Shown here: positions 18,921-27,565 of the stretch, piece by piece
How the letters are laid out: each line of letters begins with the position of its first letter
Numbering within the stretch: position 1 is the stretch's first letter
Source of the DNA: Candidatus Saccharicenans sp.
Lineage (GTDB): Bacteria; Acidobacteriota; Aminicenantia; Aminicenantales; Saccharicenantaceae
Length of the DNA: 64,000 nucleotides
Direction of reading: 5' to 3'
NCBI GenBank assembly: GCA_030018265.1
Contig: JASEFX010000007.1
Coordinates: 26,452 to 90,451 of the forward strand
Notes under the pieces: generated by a model
Seen by the model: the letters and a program-made list of their open reading frames with translations, nothing else
The model's database searches: none
What the model was told of the DNA's origin: nothing
Translations under genes and position numbers: made by a program

Positions 18921-19751
18921 ATGGACACCAAGCTTAAAATATACTATTCCCGCAAGCCCGGTTCTGAAGGCATGATCGACCTGCATACTCACCTTCTGCC
19001 AGACTGGGATGATGGGCCTGAGAGCTGGGATGAAGTGAGCCGGATGGTGGAGGTAGCGGCGGCGGACGGGGAGACCGCAGTCTGTTTGACGCCTCATATA
19101 TTTCGATTTTCCCGCTATCAGGACAATCAGCAGATTCTGGAAGAGCGCTTCCAGCAGTTTTATGAGAGATTTGGCGCCGATAACCGGATCAGTTTTTTCA
19201 GGGGGGCTGAAGTTTTCATCCACCCGGATATGGTCCAGGAAATTGAATCAAGGCATTTGAGTGTGAACCAGAGCGAATACGTGTTTGTTGAATTTCCTTC
19301 TGACCAGGTTCCAGCCGGGGCCAGGGAGCTCTTCTATCGCCTGATGTTAGCCGGCTATACTCCGATTATCAGTCATCCGGAAAGGAACGAATTTTTCGGC
19401 CGGCAGCCTGAGATTCTCTATGATTTTATAAATCGTGGATGTCTCGCCCAGCTGACCGCCGGAAGTCTGGTCGGAAGTTTTGGCCGGGAAGTCCAGAGAA
19501 GAGCCGAATTGTTTCTGAAACATCATCTGGTTCAAATTATGGCCTCCGATGCGCATGATTACCGGAAGAGACCTCCGGTTCTCAGCCGGGGAGTGGAAGC
19601 CGCTGCCCGCCTTGTTGGCAGTGAATTAGCCGAGGCGATGGTCAGGCAGGTTCCTGAAGCGATTCTCAATAATCAGATTATTCCAGAACTGGAAAGGCCG
19701 ACCAGTCCGCTGCGACGCGGGTTTTTCTTTCGGTGGTTTAAAAAAAAGTGA
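18921..19751 (+). CDS. PHP-family tyrosine phosphatase (CpsB/YwqE type)
   Basis: A 276-residue protein with the manganese-dependent PHP fold used by CpsB/YwqE phosphatases. Metal ligands are visible in MIDLHTHLLP (near residue 18), the DDGP motif, CLTPHIF, FRGAEVFI, ISHPERNEF and ASDAHDY. It most likely dephosphorylates the tyrosine tail of the kinase encoded just upstream; the ATG directly abuts that gene's stop codon. The second ATG at 18973, just before the HTH motif, is an alternative start. The C-terminus is basic. Confidence 0.88.
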   Translation: MDTKLKIYYSRKPGSEGMIDLHTHLLPDWDDGPESWDEVSRMVEVAAADGETAVCLTPHIFRFSRYQDNQQILEERFQQFYERFGADNRISFFRGAEVFIHPDMVQEIESRHLSVNQSEYVFVEFPSDQVPAGARELFYRLMLAGYTPIISHPERNEFFGRQPEILYDFINRGCLAQLTAGSLVGSFGREVQRRAELFLKHHLVQIMASDAHDYRKRPPVLSRGVEAAARLVGSELAEAMVRQVPEAILNNQIIPELERPTSPLRRGFFFRWFKKK

Positions 19752-19760
19752 AAAAATTTC

Positions 19761-19789
19761 TTGAAAAATGAGTAAAGAAAAGTTATATA
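19761..19789 (+). promoter_or_regulatory. Sigma70 promoter upstream of CarboxypepD-like gene
   Basis: TTGAAA, a 17-base spacer and TATATA, ending about 28 bases before the start. A perfect TATAAT at 19795 lies too near the ribosome site to serve as the -10. Confidence 0.55.
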
Positions 19790-19817
19790 TTGATTATAAT
19801 TGTTGAGGGAGGTTAAA

Positions 19818-20351
19818 ATGCTCCGCCAAAGAATTTATCGGTCTCCCTTTTTTGCCGGAATGGTCATCGCCTCATTTTTGCTTTTATTGATTCCCGTGGA
19901 AGCTCTGGCTGCTCCAACCGGCTCGCTGGTGGGATTTATCTTCGCTGCTGACATGAAAACTCCGGTGCAGAACGCCGTGGTTAAAATCAGAAGTCTGGAT
20001 GACGGCAAAGAATATGTGAGCACCCCAACGGATGCCAGCGGCAATTACAAACTGGAAAAGGTGAAGGAAGGCAAATACATACTCGGAGTGACGGCTCCTG
20101 ACGGCGATTATAATTTCCCCTACATTATGGTCGTAAAAGGTGGCGAGATGGCCAAGCTGTCTCTCGCGCTGAAAGCTGGAAGCGCAACCGGGCTCGGTCA
20201 GGAAACTCTGGAACAAGCGGAAAAAGAAAAAGTTTCATTCTTCAAAACTCCGGTGGGTGTGGCTGTGCTGATGGTCGCCACCACTCTGGCTCTCTACGGA
20301 ACTTTCAAGTTGCTCGAGGGCAAAGAAGAAGCTTCACCGTCCAGGAAGTAG
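19818..20351 (+). CDS. Carboxypeptidase-regulatory-like domain membrane protein
   Basis: 177 residues from the ATG at 19818, chosen for the GGGAGG seven bases upstream; the track start at 19800 is a TTG inside the leader. A signal peptide (AGMVIASFLLLLIPVEALAA) is followed by a CarboxypepD_reg/Cna-B-like beta-sandwich (GSLVGFIFAADMKTPVQNA, TDASGNYKLEKVKEGKY) and a C-terminal transmembrane helix (VGVAVLMVATTLALYGTF) with a basic tail. Such domains often mediate surface or carbohydrate contacts. It has its own promoter inside the polysaccharide block, so it may be expressed separately. The exact role is unknown. Confidence 0.75.
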   Translation: MLRQRIYRSPFFAGMVIASFLLLLIPVEALAAPTGSLVGFIFAADMKTPVQNAVVKIRSLDDGKEYVSTPTDASGNYKLEKVKEGKYILGVTAPDGDYNFPYIMVVKGGEMAKLSLALKAGSATGLGQETLEQAEKEKVSFFKTPVGVAVLMVATTLALYGTFKLLEGKEEASPSRK

Positions 20352-20353
20352 AA

Positions 20354-20381
20354 TTCCCGGCATAATTTTTCGCACCGGGAA
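20354..20381 (+). terminator. Hairpin after CarboxypepD-like gene
   Basis: TTCCCGG and CCGGGAA form a perfect seven-pair stem with a 14-base loop just past the stop codon. No T run follows, so it may be an RNA-stabilising hairpin rather than a terminator. Confidence 0.35.
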
Positions 20382-20446
20382 GCGGGCTTCTGACAGATTG
20401 ATTCCTTTTCTGTATCCCGCAATGAGATTTATTACTCTGTAGATTG

Positions 20447-21868
20447 ATGGAATGGATTATATTCGTTATTCTCTGTCTGCTTCTGTGGCTTTTGCCGCTC
20501 CCTTTTGGCGGAAATGTTGAATGGGCTGTCCTGGTTCTGGAAGTAACCGTCTGGGTTTTATTCCTGGCTTATATAGCCGTTCTATCGCGCAGTAAATCTG
20601 AAGTCGGCGCCAGAGCAAGATCACCTGTTGAGCGGGCGGTCTTGTGGCTGGCAATCCTTTTTTTTCTAACAGGGGGGCTTCAGCTCATTCCGCTGCCGGA
20701 AGGTCTCGTCGGAACGATATCTCCTGCGGCACACTCCTGGCGTCAATCCCTGGTAATTGTCGGTCTTTTTCAGCCGGGAAAGTTCGGGCTTCAGACATTG
20801 TCTTTGTCCCCGTGGGCCAGCGCTTACGAATTGATCAGATATCTAACGTACGGAGCGTTTGTGTTTCTCCTGGCCAGGACTCTTAACAGCCGTGCCAGGA
20901 TCACAGTGCTGACGGTTACTCTGATCAGTGCTGGGGTTTTTCAATCCCTGTACGGACTCTCGGAATTTTTTGGCGGCACCAACCGGATCTTCACCTGGGT
21001 TAACAAATATTATTCGGGCAGCGCTTTTGGAACGTTCGTCAACCGCGACCATTATTCTGCCTTTTTAGAAATGCTTTTCCCCTTGAGTCTGGGTTATTTC
21101 CTGGTGCGTTCAGAGTTTTTTTCACTGCGGCCCGGCCTTAACTGGAGACAGAAATTAGCCCGCTTCGGTCAGGAACACGTGCAAAAGTCCCTGCTGTTCA
21201 TCATACCGCCGCTGATAATTGGACTCGGTCTGTTTTTCTCACGCTGCCGTTCAGGAATCATTATCTTCATCGTCATCTTTTTTGTAACCCTGATCATGCT
21301 TTCTGTGTCAGCTGAATCGGAAAGACCTGGAACAGAAAAGAAACTCGTGCGGGTAGTGGTGCTGGTGGTGCTGCTGGCGGTGGTTCTGGTCGGGATAGAT
21401 CCGATTCTGGAGAGATTCACGCGGGAAGGTTTTATCGATAAAAGCAGGCTGCTTTTCTATCGCCATACTCTTGACCTGATTGCAGATTATCCTCTGGTGG
21501 GATGCGGACTCGGGACTTATGCTCAGGCCATTAATTATTATTTACCCGGAGACCCGGGAGTCATTGTCAGTCATGCCCACAACGATTATCTGGAAATGCT
21601 GGCTGAGTCCGGACTGATCGGCGGTTTATCGTTAATCATAGCCGGCTTCCTGGCGTTTTCCCTGTCTTTAAGAAAATGGTTGAGATGCCGGAATCCACTC
21701 GCCAAGGGAGTTGGCCTGGGAGCGCTGATGGGGGTACTGGCGATATTTCTGCACAGCCTGACGGATTTCAGTCTCAGAATGCCCGGGAATGCCCTTGTCT
21801 GGTTGAGTCTTATGGTTCTGGCGATAAAAACTCCTGCCGTCCTGGAAAAAGAGGAGGGGCAGCCATGA
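20447..21868 (+). CDS. O-antigen ligase/polymerase-like membrane protein
   Basis: A polytopic inner-membrane protein of about 473 residues with some 10-12 hydrophobic segments. The large loop near residues 330-385 contains the motifs seen in the Wzy_C/O-antigen ligase family: RLLFYRHTLDLIADYPLVGCG, then SHAHNDYLEMLAESGLIG. It probably ligates or polymerises the exported glycan on the periplasmic face. The ATG at 20447 directly follows a TTG at 20444, and neither has a clear ribosome site. It is coupled to the next gene by a four-base ATGA overlap. Whether it is a ligase or polymerase cannot be told from sequence. Confidence 0.85.
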   Translation: MEWIIFVILCLLLWLLPLPFGGNVEWAVLVLEVTVWVLFLAYIAVLSRSKSEVGARARSPVERAVLWLAILFFLTGGLQLIPLPEGLVGTISPAAHSWRQSLVIVGLFQPGKFGLQTLSLSPWASAYELIRYLTYGAFVFLLARTLNSRARITVLTVTLISAGVFQSLYGLSEFFGGTNRIFTWVNKYYSGSAFGTFVNRDHYSAFLEMLFPLSLGYFLVRSEFFSLRPGLNWRQKLARFGQEHVQKSLLFIIPPLIIGLGLFFSRCRSGIIIFIVIFFVTLIMLSVSAESERPGTEKKLVRVVVLVVLLAVVLVGIDPILERFTREGFIDKSRLLFYRHTLDLIADYPLVGCGLGTYAQAINYYLPGDPGVIVSHAHNDYLEMLAESGLIGGLSLIIAGFLAFSLSLRKWLRCRNPLAKGVGLGALMGVLAIFLHSLTDFSLRMPGNALVWLSLMVLAIKTPAVLEKEEGQP

Positions 21869-22554
21869 AAGGGCAGAATGACGCCCGCCGGATCATGCAG
21901 AAAATTGCCACAGTTCTGGCGATGGCTGGCGGTTTACTGGCTCTGACCGCTTCCGTTTTTTTATACTGCGGGTACTGGCATTATTACCGCTATCAGGAAG
22001 CCATCAGAAATGTTAGAAGTCTGGAGCGGGAATATCCAGCCCTGGAAAAAAGATTGCGGGCGGTGGTGAACTGTTATCCTCTGTCTGTTTTTTACTACGA
22101 ACTCGGCCGGTTGCATCTTCGCCGGGCGATGGCTGAAGTTGAGTTTTACCAGGCGCAAAACAGCGATATTTATTTAGATAAAGCCCGGGAAGCCCTGCTG
22201 CGGGCGGTGGAGGGGAATCCCCTTGACCACAGCTTTTTATGGGAATTGAGCAAGGTTTATTTTCTCTACAATTATCCGATTATGACCTATGCTGAGAAGG
22301 GACGTCTGATCTGCCGGGAGGCGCTGAGGCGCTATCCTTACAATGAATTTCTCTTCCTCAACATCGCGCTGATCTTTTTTGAGCAGTGGCCGCTTCTCGA
22401 ACAATCGGAGAAGGAATGGCTTGCCGAAAGCCTGAAACGGATGATCGGCGCCGATCCACGTTTCATCGACCGCCTGAGAAATCGCTGGCGTCAGAGTTAC
22501 CGGGAAACGCGGACACTGGACGCCAGGCTGGCCGAGCTCAAACTCAGCCCTTGA
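21865..22554 (+). CDS. Membrane-anchored TPR-like protein
   Basis: A 229-residue protein starting at the ATG at 21865, which overlaps the preceding stop codon and has GAGGAGGGG upstream; the longer track ORF runs back into the ligase gene in another frame. One N-terminal transmembrane helix (VLAMAGGLLALTASVFLYCGY) is followed by helical repeat segments (YYELGRLHLRRAMAE, YLDKAREALLRAVEGNPLD, REALRRYPYNEFLFLNIAL) that look like degenerate TPRs. It is fused by overlap to the ligase/polymerase gene, like the TPR partners often found with such enzymes. It probably assists assembly in the periplasm. Confidence 0.65.
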   Translation: MKGQNDARRIMQKIATVLAMAGGLLALTASVFLYCGYWHYYRYQEAIRNVRSLEREYPALEKRLRAVVNCYPLSVFYYELGRLHLRRAMAEVEFYQAQNSDIYLDKAREALLRAVEGNPLDHSFLWELSKVYFLYNYPIMTYAEKGRLICREALRRYPYNEFLFLNIALIFFEQWPLLEQSEKEWLAESLKRMIGADPRFIDRLRNRWRQSYRETRTLDARLAELKLSP

Positions 22555-22596
22555 GCGGTCGGCCTGTTATTTTAACTTTATGTGAACGGAGGGGAG

Positions 22597-23775
22597 ATGA
22601 AAGAAAGTAAGAATTCAGGATATCTCAGGAAAATATCAGCTGTTATTTTTTTGTCTTTAATCATTTTCCCGGTTCTGGCTGGTGGCATTCTGATGCCTCA
22701 ATCATCCGCCGCTGATGAAACGCGTTACCTGAGGTTTGCACGCGGAATTAACCTGCCATTCTGGTTCTGGCTGAACAGCGGAGAGCTTCAGCCTCTGGAG
22801 AAACGTTTTTCTGAAGACGACCTGGCGCTCATCCGCCAGCTTGGCTTTACTTACGTCCGGGTGCCAGTGGATATGGCTAACATATATGACCCAGAACGGA
22901 ACGATCTGCTGCATCCAGCGGCCATGGAGCTCCTGCTTTCAGGGCTCAAAAAAATAATTTCCACCGGTCTCGCCGTAAATTTTGACCTGCACAGCATTTC
23001 TCAGAAAACCGGGGGATCTGATTATTCGGGCCCGCTTGGGAAGGACCCGGAATTTACCGAAAAGTTTTTTGTTTTCTGGGAAAACCTGGCCGTGAAGCTG
23101 TCTGTTTTTGACCCGGAGTGGCTGATCGTGGAACCGATGAATGAACCCGTATTTCTTGGAGAGGAACACCGCTGGCCGCCGATCCAGAAAGAACTTATCG
23201 CCCGGATAAGGGCTAAGTTGCCGCGGCATACCATCCTGGCCACAGGAGCTTTCTGGTCCAACCTTTCAACCCTGCTGGCGCTCGAGCCGCTGGATGACCC
23301 CAAAATCTGGTATTGTTTTCATTTTTATGAACCTCACATTTTCACCCATCAGGGCGCCCACTGGAGTTCGGAGCTGGTGAAGAAAGTGAGAAAAGTGCCG
23401 TATCCTTCTTCGCCGGAAGCAGTGAAGGAAGCGATGGCCCTGGTGCAGGAGGAAAACCTTAAAAAGGCTCTTAAAACCTATGGAGAGGAGAGATGGGATG
23501 CTGCCAGAATAGAGGAAAGAATCCGCCAGGCTGCCGATTGGGCCTCAAGACATCGCGTACGGCTGATCTGCAATGAGTTCGGGGCTTACCGCATCTACTG
23601 CCCTCCGGCGGCGCGCGTTGCCTGGGTTCGCGATGTCAGGTCGGCTCTGGAAAAGTACGGGATCAGCTGGGCGATGTGGGAGTTTGACGGAAGCTTCGGG
23701 CTGGTATACCGGAGGGGGAATAAAGTGATTCCCGACAGAAAACTGGCGCAAGCTCTGGGGTTGAACATTAAGTAG
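22597..23775 (+). CDS. Exported glycoside hydrolase family 5 (cellulase-like)
   Basis: A 392-residue enzyme; the ATG at 22597 has GGAGGGG directly upstream, better than the GTG at 22582. A signal peptide (KISAVIFLSLIIFPVLAG) precedes a TIM-barrel of the GH5/cellulase type. The candidate acid/base Glu lies in LIVEPMNEPV and the nucleophile Glu in LICNEFGAY, with the FDLHS loop in between. It closes the polysaccharide block and may trim or release the exported polymer, as hydrolases do in cellulose and alginate systems. The substrate is unknown. Confidence 0.85.
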   Translation: MKESKNSGYLRKISAVIFLSLIIFPVLAGGILMPQSSAADETRYLRFARGINLPFWFWLNSGELQPLEKRFSEDDLALIRQLGFTYVRVPVDMANIYDPERNDLLHPAAMELLLSGLKKIISTGLAVNFDLHSISQKTGGSDYSGPLGKDPEFTEKFFVFWENLAVKLSVFDPEWLIVEPMNEPVFLGEEHRWPPIQKELIARIRAKLPRHTILATGAFWSNLSTLLALEPLDDPKIWYCFHFYEPHIFTHQGAHWSSELVKKVRKVPYPSSPEAVKEAMALVQEENLKKALKTYGEERWDAARIEERIRQAADWASRHRVRLICNEFGAYRIYCPPAARVAWVRDVRSALEKYGISWAMWEFDGSFGLVYRRGNKVIPDRKLAQALGLNIK

Positions 23776-23779
23776 GATT

Positions 23780-24223
23780 TCAGCCAGGAAAATTATTTTT
23801 ATACTTTGACTGGATTCGGGCAAACTGTTCTTTTATTTCACGCGGCAAGCTCGATCCTGAAATTCGTGGGCCAAGCCTGAAACGGTAAATTTCTTTAAGA
23901 TAATGTTCAACCTGTTCGGTTTTCTTAAGGTTGTAAGCCGAGAGAGTTAGATAAACAAAGGCGGCACCGAGGAGGTCCGGTTCGTCCAGCAGGCCGAAGG
24001 CAGCGATTTTTAAACATTCAAAAGCTTCTTCAAAATTACCCCGGTTAAAAGCTTCGATTCCTTCTTCGTAAAGGTTAAGGTAAAAGGGGTCAATCTTTTT
24101 TGATCCGTCTGGCAGTTGCTGAGCTTTGAGGGGGATATTAAACAATAAGAGGCAAATGAACAGGGTTGACAGAAGAGGAGAGGCCGGAATCAGATACTCT
24201 TTCACCTTCGCCAGGCCGGACAT
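23780..24223 (-). CDS. Exported small TPR-like protein
   Basis: 147 residues, with a signal peptide (LSTLFICLLLFNIPLKA) and a short helical repeat region (YEEGIEAFNRGNFEEAFECLKIA, then VYLTLSAYNLKKTEQVEHYLKEIY) that resembles one or two TPR units. AAAGGAA lies before the ATG. It is convergent with the GH5 gene with only a four-base gap. I do not recognise a specific function; a periplasmic scaffold role is possible. Confidence 0.6.
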   Translation of the reverse strand: MSGLAKVKEYLIPASPLLSTLFICLLLFNIPLKAQQLPDGSKKIDPFYLNLYEEGIEAFNRGNFEEAFECLKIAAFGLLDEPDLLGAAFVYLTLSAYNLKKTEQVEHYLKEIYRFRLGPRISGSSLPREIKEQFARIQSKYKNNFPG

Positions 24224-24355
24224 TTCCTTTTCTCCCGATTAAAATTAAACAAATTTTAATCCATTTTTGGCTTTCAGGCAAGTCCCGGAGCAAGGCCAAT
24301 TCATGCGCCTTACAAACCCTGGTTGAAAGCCTTTCTCAGGTTTGCATCTGAACGC

Positions 24356-24384
24356 GGCTTTCTGTGCCAGAAAAGCCCTTTTAT
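24356..24384 (+). terminator. Possible terminator before the atp operon
   Basis: GGCTTTCTG and CAGAAAAGCC pair with one bulged A, followed by CTTTTATT. It lies in the 302-base gap before atpZ, which otherwise holds only the atp promoter. Confidence 0.4.
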
Positions 24385-24475
24385 TGTGAAAGATATCCAG
24401 AGCAAGGTAAATGCAGCTCCCTGTGCTTACCTCCAGGCCGGGGATTAATTAATGCAGCGATGCGAGTATAATTTT

Positions 24476-24505
24476 TTGTCGTATGGCGTAATGCCAGCAT
24501 ATAAT
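24476..24505 (+). promoter_or_regulatory. Sigma70 promoter for atpZIBE
   Basis: TTGTCG, an 18-base spacer and a perfect TATAAT end about 20 bases before the atpZ start. Confidence 0.6.
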
Positions 24506-24525
24506 AAATCTAAGAGGAAACAAAG

Positions 24526-24780
24526 TTGAGAAGACCGTTGCTTAACGATTTCCGGAAGTTAGCCGAGATCTCCTCGCTGGTTTTGATCCTGCCCTCTTCT
24601 ATAGCCGTTGGCCTGGCCATCGGTTACCTGCTCGATCGCTGGCTTAAAACCGAGCCCTGGATGCTGCTGATCTGGCTTATATTCGGAGTAGCCTCCGGGC
24701 TGCTCAACCTATTCAGGGGTATAAAGCGGTATCTGCGGGAAATTGAGGAGAAGGGAGATCGCTCCCGGCGGTCGGATTGA
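24526..24780 (+). CDS. atpZ: AtpZ/AtpI-like F0-associated protein
   Basis: An 84-residue membrane protein with two helices (LVLILPSSIAVGLAIGYLLD, WMLLIWLIFGVASGLLNLFR). The GYLLDRWL and FGVASGLLNLFR patterns match the ATPase_gene1/AtpZ family, which sits at the head of many atp operons and has been linked to Mg2+ or Ca2+ handling or to c-ring assembly. Start is TTG, with AAGAGG seven or so bases upstream. It is the first gene of a four-gene F0 series. Confidence 0.8.
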   Translation: MRRPLLNDFRKLAEISSLVLILPSSIAVGLAIGYLLDRWLKTEPWMLLIWLIFGVASGLLNLFRGIKRYLREIEEKGDRSRRSD

Positions 24781-24820
24781 ATATCCTTAAAGATGTCTGT
24801 AAAATCTTTTGAGGCAGAAA

Positions 24821-25210
24821 ATGAATAATCACGGGCTGGAAAAATCCATAAGACGGGTGCCGCTGGAAACGCTGATACTTGGAGTGATTTCTGGAGCAGC
24901 TGCTTTCTTTTTGTTTGAACCAGCTTCAGGAGTACTCGTCCTGGCCGGGGCGATTCTGTCCAGTCTGGGTTTTATATCTGTTAAATCTTTTGTTGACAGG
25001 TATTTATATTCGAAATCACACCGCCTCCGCCGCCGGGCGCTGATTTTTTACGCGGTGAGGCTATTGTTGATTTGCCTTATTTTTTTAATTATAATCATAT
25101 TCTTCAAGACCAGGATATTAGCTCTGGCTGCAGGTTTTTCTCTTATAGTAATCTCAATTATTCTGGAGGTGGTCAGGAATCTGGCCAGCTTGAAGCTATG
25201 GAAGGCTTAG
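24821..25210 (+). CDS. atpI: ATP synthase protein I-like membrane protein
   Basis: 129 residues with four hydrophobic helices. The TTG at 24809 in the track is part of the leader, and the ATG at 24821 has GAGG upstream. Position between atpZ and atpB, length and topology fit the ATP synthase I family (an assembly chaperone for the c ring); sequence similarity in such small membrane proteins is weak. It overlaps the start of atpB by 13 bases. Confidence 0.7.
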   Translation: MNNHGLEKSIRRVPLETLILGVISGAAAFFLFEPASGVLVLAGAILSSLGFISVKSFVDRYLYSKSHRLRRRALIFYAVRLLLICLIFLIIIIFFKTRILALAAGFSLIVISIILEVVRNLASLKLWKA

Positions 25211-25944
25211 AACACAGTCTGCCGATAGTGGATTTTTTTAATTTCGTCCTTGGACGTCCGCTGGCCGCGCTGCTGGGGCTTCTGGGCTTTCAGGTTAAGG
25301 ATCCGAAGCATCTTCTACCCGATTATCTGGTGATGGCCCTGCTTGTGGTCATAATCCTGTCAGTGCTGCTTTCTCTGGCCGGGCGCCGGGTCAAACTTGT
25401 TCCCGATAAAATGCAGGCGATGCTGGAAAGCCTGCTTGACTTTTTTGAAGGACTGATACTTGATACCATAGGAGAGCCCGGAAAAAAATATCTGCCGCTG
25501 GTGGCCACGGTCGGCCTTTTTATAATGACTTCCAACCTGCTGGGCCTGATTCCGGGCTTCATGTCTCCGACCAGCAAGTTGAACGTTACTCTGGCCTGCG
25601 CCCTGGTGGTCTGGCTTTACTATCACTGGCAGGGCATCAAAAGCCAGGGGCTTCTCGGTTATCTTAAACATTTCACCGGACCGAATCCGTTTCTGGCTCC
25701 GCTTCTGCTGCCGATTGAAATTATCAGCCATTTTTCCCGGCCGGTTTCCCTGTCAATGCGTCTTTTTGGAAATATTTTCTCAGAAGAGCTACTGATTCTG
25801 ATTATCGCTTCGATCATTCCTTTTTTCCTTCCGCTGCCTTTCATGGCCATAGCCATTTTCACTTCTGTAATTCAGGCCTACGTTTTTGTCCTGCTTACTT
25901 GCATTTATATAGCGGGGGCGATAGCCCACGAGGAAGAACATTAA
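25198..25944 (+). CDS. atpB: F0F1 ATP synthase subunit a
   Basis: The stator channel subunit of F0. The track start at 25072 extends into atpI; the ATG at 25198 gives 248 residues with a normal N-terminus. The essential Arg is in the conserved helix SLSMRLFGNIFSEELL and the downstream helix AYVFVLLTCIYIAGA is typical. It works with the c ring encoded next. Genes for subunits b, delta and F1 do not follow. Confidence 0.95.
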   Translation: MEGLEHSLPIVDFFNFVLGRPLAALLGLLGFQVKDPKHLLPDYLVMALLVVIILSVLLSLAGRRVKLVPDKMQAMLESLLDFFEGLILDTIGEPGKKYLPLVATVGLFIMTSNLLGLIPGFMSPTSKLNVTLACALVVWLYYHWQGIKSQGLLGYLKHFTGPNPFLAPLLLPIEIISHFSRPVSLSMRLFGNIFSEELLILIIASIIPFFLPLPFMAIAIFTSVIQAYVFVLLTCIYIAGAIAHEEEH

Positions 25945-25962
25945 TGAAAAGGAGTGTTTGAG

Positions 25963-26298
25963 ATGTCCAAGAATAGTAAGGTTATCGGTCTTCTGGTTTT
26001 TATTCTGGCTCTTACTCTTGTTCCGTTGAACGCTCAGACGGTGGATCCCACCAGAGCCAGCCTGTTTAAACTTTCGATTATTGTTGGTGCTGGTGTGATT
26101 ACCTTAGCGGTCATCGCCGGCGCCTTCGGACAGGCCAAGGCTATTTCTTCAGCCTGCGAGAGCATCTCCCGCAACCCTGCAGCCGGCCAGTACATCAGAG
26201 GAATATTGATTTTTGGACTGGTGTTGATTGAAACTCTGGTTATATACGCTCTGCTGATCACCATCATAATTCTCATGGTCAAGTGGGGTGCTTATTGA
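25963..26298 (+). CDS. atpE: F0F1 ATP synthase subunit c
   Basis: The rotor-ring subunit. 111 residues from the ATG at 25963 (AAGGAG upstream), longer than the usual 75-90 because of a hydrophobic N-terminal extension resembling a signal peptide (LLVFILALTLVPLNA). Hairpin helices: AVIAGAFGQAKAISSACESISRNP and GLVLIETLVIYALLI. The carboxylate is the Glu in LIETL. A Gln in helix 1 (GAFGQAKA) and a Thr directly after the Glu occupy positions that ligate Na+ in Ilyobacter-type rings, so Na+ coupling is possible. Confidence 0.92.
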   Translation: MSKNSKVIGLLVFILALTLVPLNAQTVDPTRASLFKLSIIVGAGVITLAVIAGAFGQAKAISSACESISRNPAAGQYIRGILIFGLVLIETLVIYALLITIIILMVKWGAY

Positions 26299-26324
26299 AA
26301 ACCTCGGAGCCTTCAAAAAAATAG

Positions 26325-27239
26325 ATGGCTCGCCACTGGCTTAAAATACTGGCTGCTTCCTTCAGGCGGTTCAACGAAGATCGCTGCTGGACAGCCTCGA
26401 TCGTTATATCCTATTTTTCTTTGCTCTGCCTGGTGCCTCTGGTTGCCCTTTTCTATTATCTTGGCGTCAGGATTCTGGGAAACTCAGAGGTTATCGTCCG
26501 CAGTCTGAACATTTTTACCGAAGAGTTTTTCGCCAGGATGGATCCACTGTTTTTCAAGAGGCTGCAGGCGCTCGGCAGCAACATCTCCAACCTCGGCTGG
26601 TTCGGCCTGCTCGGGTCGCTGGTGGCTGCTTCCTTTCTTTTTTCCAACCTGATTTCCGCCATCAATCAGATATTCAGGGTGAAGCACAAGAGGTCATTCT
26701 TCTACAACCGGCTGATTGAGTACATGGTTATGATAGTTATCGGAGTGATCCTGCTGATTTCTATTTCCATTACCGGACTCTGGATTGGGCTTCAGAAATT
26801 TCTGAGTGAAAAGCACATACTTTCAGAATACATCAATCCCCGCTGGATAACTGTGGTGAATAATTTTTTCTTTCAATATCTCCTTCCTTACGGACTGACT
26901 TTTCTTTTTCTATTTATCCTTTACAAGTGTATCCCGGAAACCAGAGTGCATACCCGAAGCGCTCTCCTGGGGGCGGCCGTAGCCGCTTTTTTCTGGGAAC
27001 TATTTAAGAGGGGATTTGCCTTTTATGTGGTCCATATTTCAGCTGTCGGCATCGTGCTGTCGAAAATAATGGCCGGCACGCTGACCTCGGTGATCTTTTT
27101 CCTGCTGTGGATCTCTTCTTCCCTGATTATCCTTCTCTGGGGAGCCGAGCTGGCAGCCGTGGTTAACGACCATCTTGAAGCCCGGCTGGCTGCAGCCGGG
27201 AAAGAAAAAGAGGTTTCCACCGGCGAGGTTCAGGCCTGA
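26325..27239 (+). CDS. yihY: YihY/BrkB-family membrane protein
   Basis: A 304-residue integral membrane protein with about six TM segments. Family marks are the N-terminal [25 protein letters not shown], the central [16 protein letters not shown] and the C-terminal [27 protein letters not shown]. The family was once called tRNA-processing RNase BN by mistake; its real role is unknown. It starts 26 bases after atpE and probably shares its transcript. Its 3' end overlaps trxA by 10 bases in convergent orientation. Confidence 0.9.
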   Translation: MARHWLKILAASFRRFNEDRCWTASIVISYFSLLCLVPLVALFYYLGVRILGNSEVIVRSLNIFTEEFFARMDPLFFKRLQALGSNISNLGWFGLLGSLVAASFLFSNLISAINQIFRVKHKRSFFYNRLIEYMVMIVIGVILLISISITGLWIGLQKFLSEKHILSEYINPRWITVVNNFFFQYLLPYGLTFLFLFILYKCIPETRVHTRSALLGAAVAAFFWELFKRGFAFYVVHISAVGIVLSKIMAGTLTSVIFFLLWISSSLIILLWGAELAAVVNDHLEARLAAAGKEKEVSTGEVQA

Positions 27240-27565
27240 GCCAGATGGCGGGAAATAAATTGTATCAGCTGGTTTTTCGGCAGCGCTCCGATGACTGAAT
27301 CCACCGGCTGCCCGTTTTTGAAAATAATCAGGGTCGGGATGCTCATAATCTGATAGCGCGAGGAGACAGCCGGGTTTTCGTCAACGTTGACCTTGACCAC
27401 TTTCAGTTGATGACGGTAAGTTTCTGCTATTTCCTCTATTGCCGGTGCCACCATCAGACAGGGTCCGCACCAGGGAGCCCAGAAATCAACCAGAACAGGA
27501 AGGTTAGAATTTAGAACTTCCTCCTGAAATGTGGCGTCAGTGGCTTCCACCACGTTTTTGCTCAT
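27230..27565 (-). CDS. trxA: Thioredoxin
   Basis: A 111-residue cytoplasmic disulfide reductant with the classical active site WAPWCGPC near residue 31 and the cis-Pro loop SIPTLIIF. Length and fold match thioredoxin 1. GGAGG precedes the ATG, which overlaps the glgA stop codon, so it is coupled to glgA. Confidence 0.96.
   Translation of the reverse strand: MSKNVVEATDATFQEEVLNSNLPVLVDFWAPWCGPCLMVAPAIEEIAETYRHQLKVVKVNVDENPAVSSRYQIMSIPTLIIFKNGQPVDSVIGALPKNQLIQFISRHLAQA

Noticed and set aside
19795-19800. Perfect TATAAT as -10 for the CarboxypepD-like gene
   Set aside because: A start there would fall inside the ribosome site, and no matching -35 lies upstream; TATATA 11 bases earlier with TTGAAA fits better.
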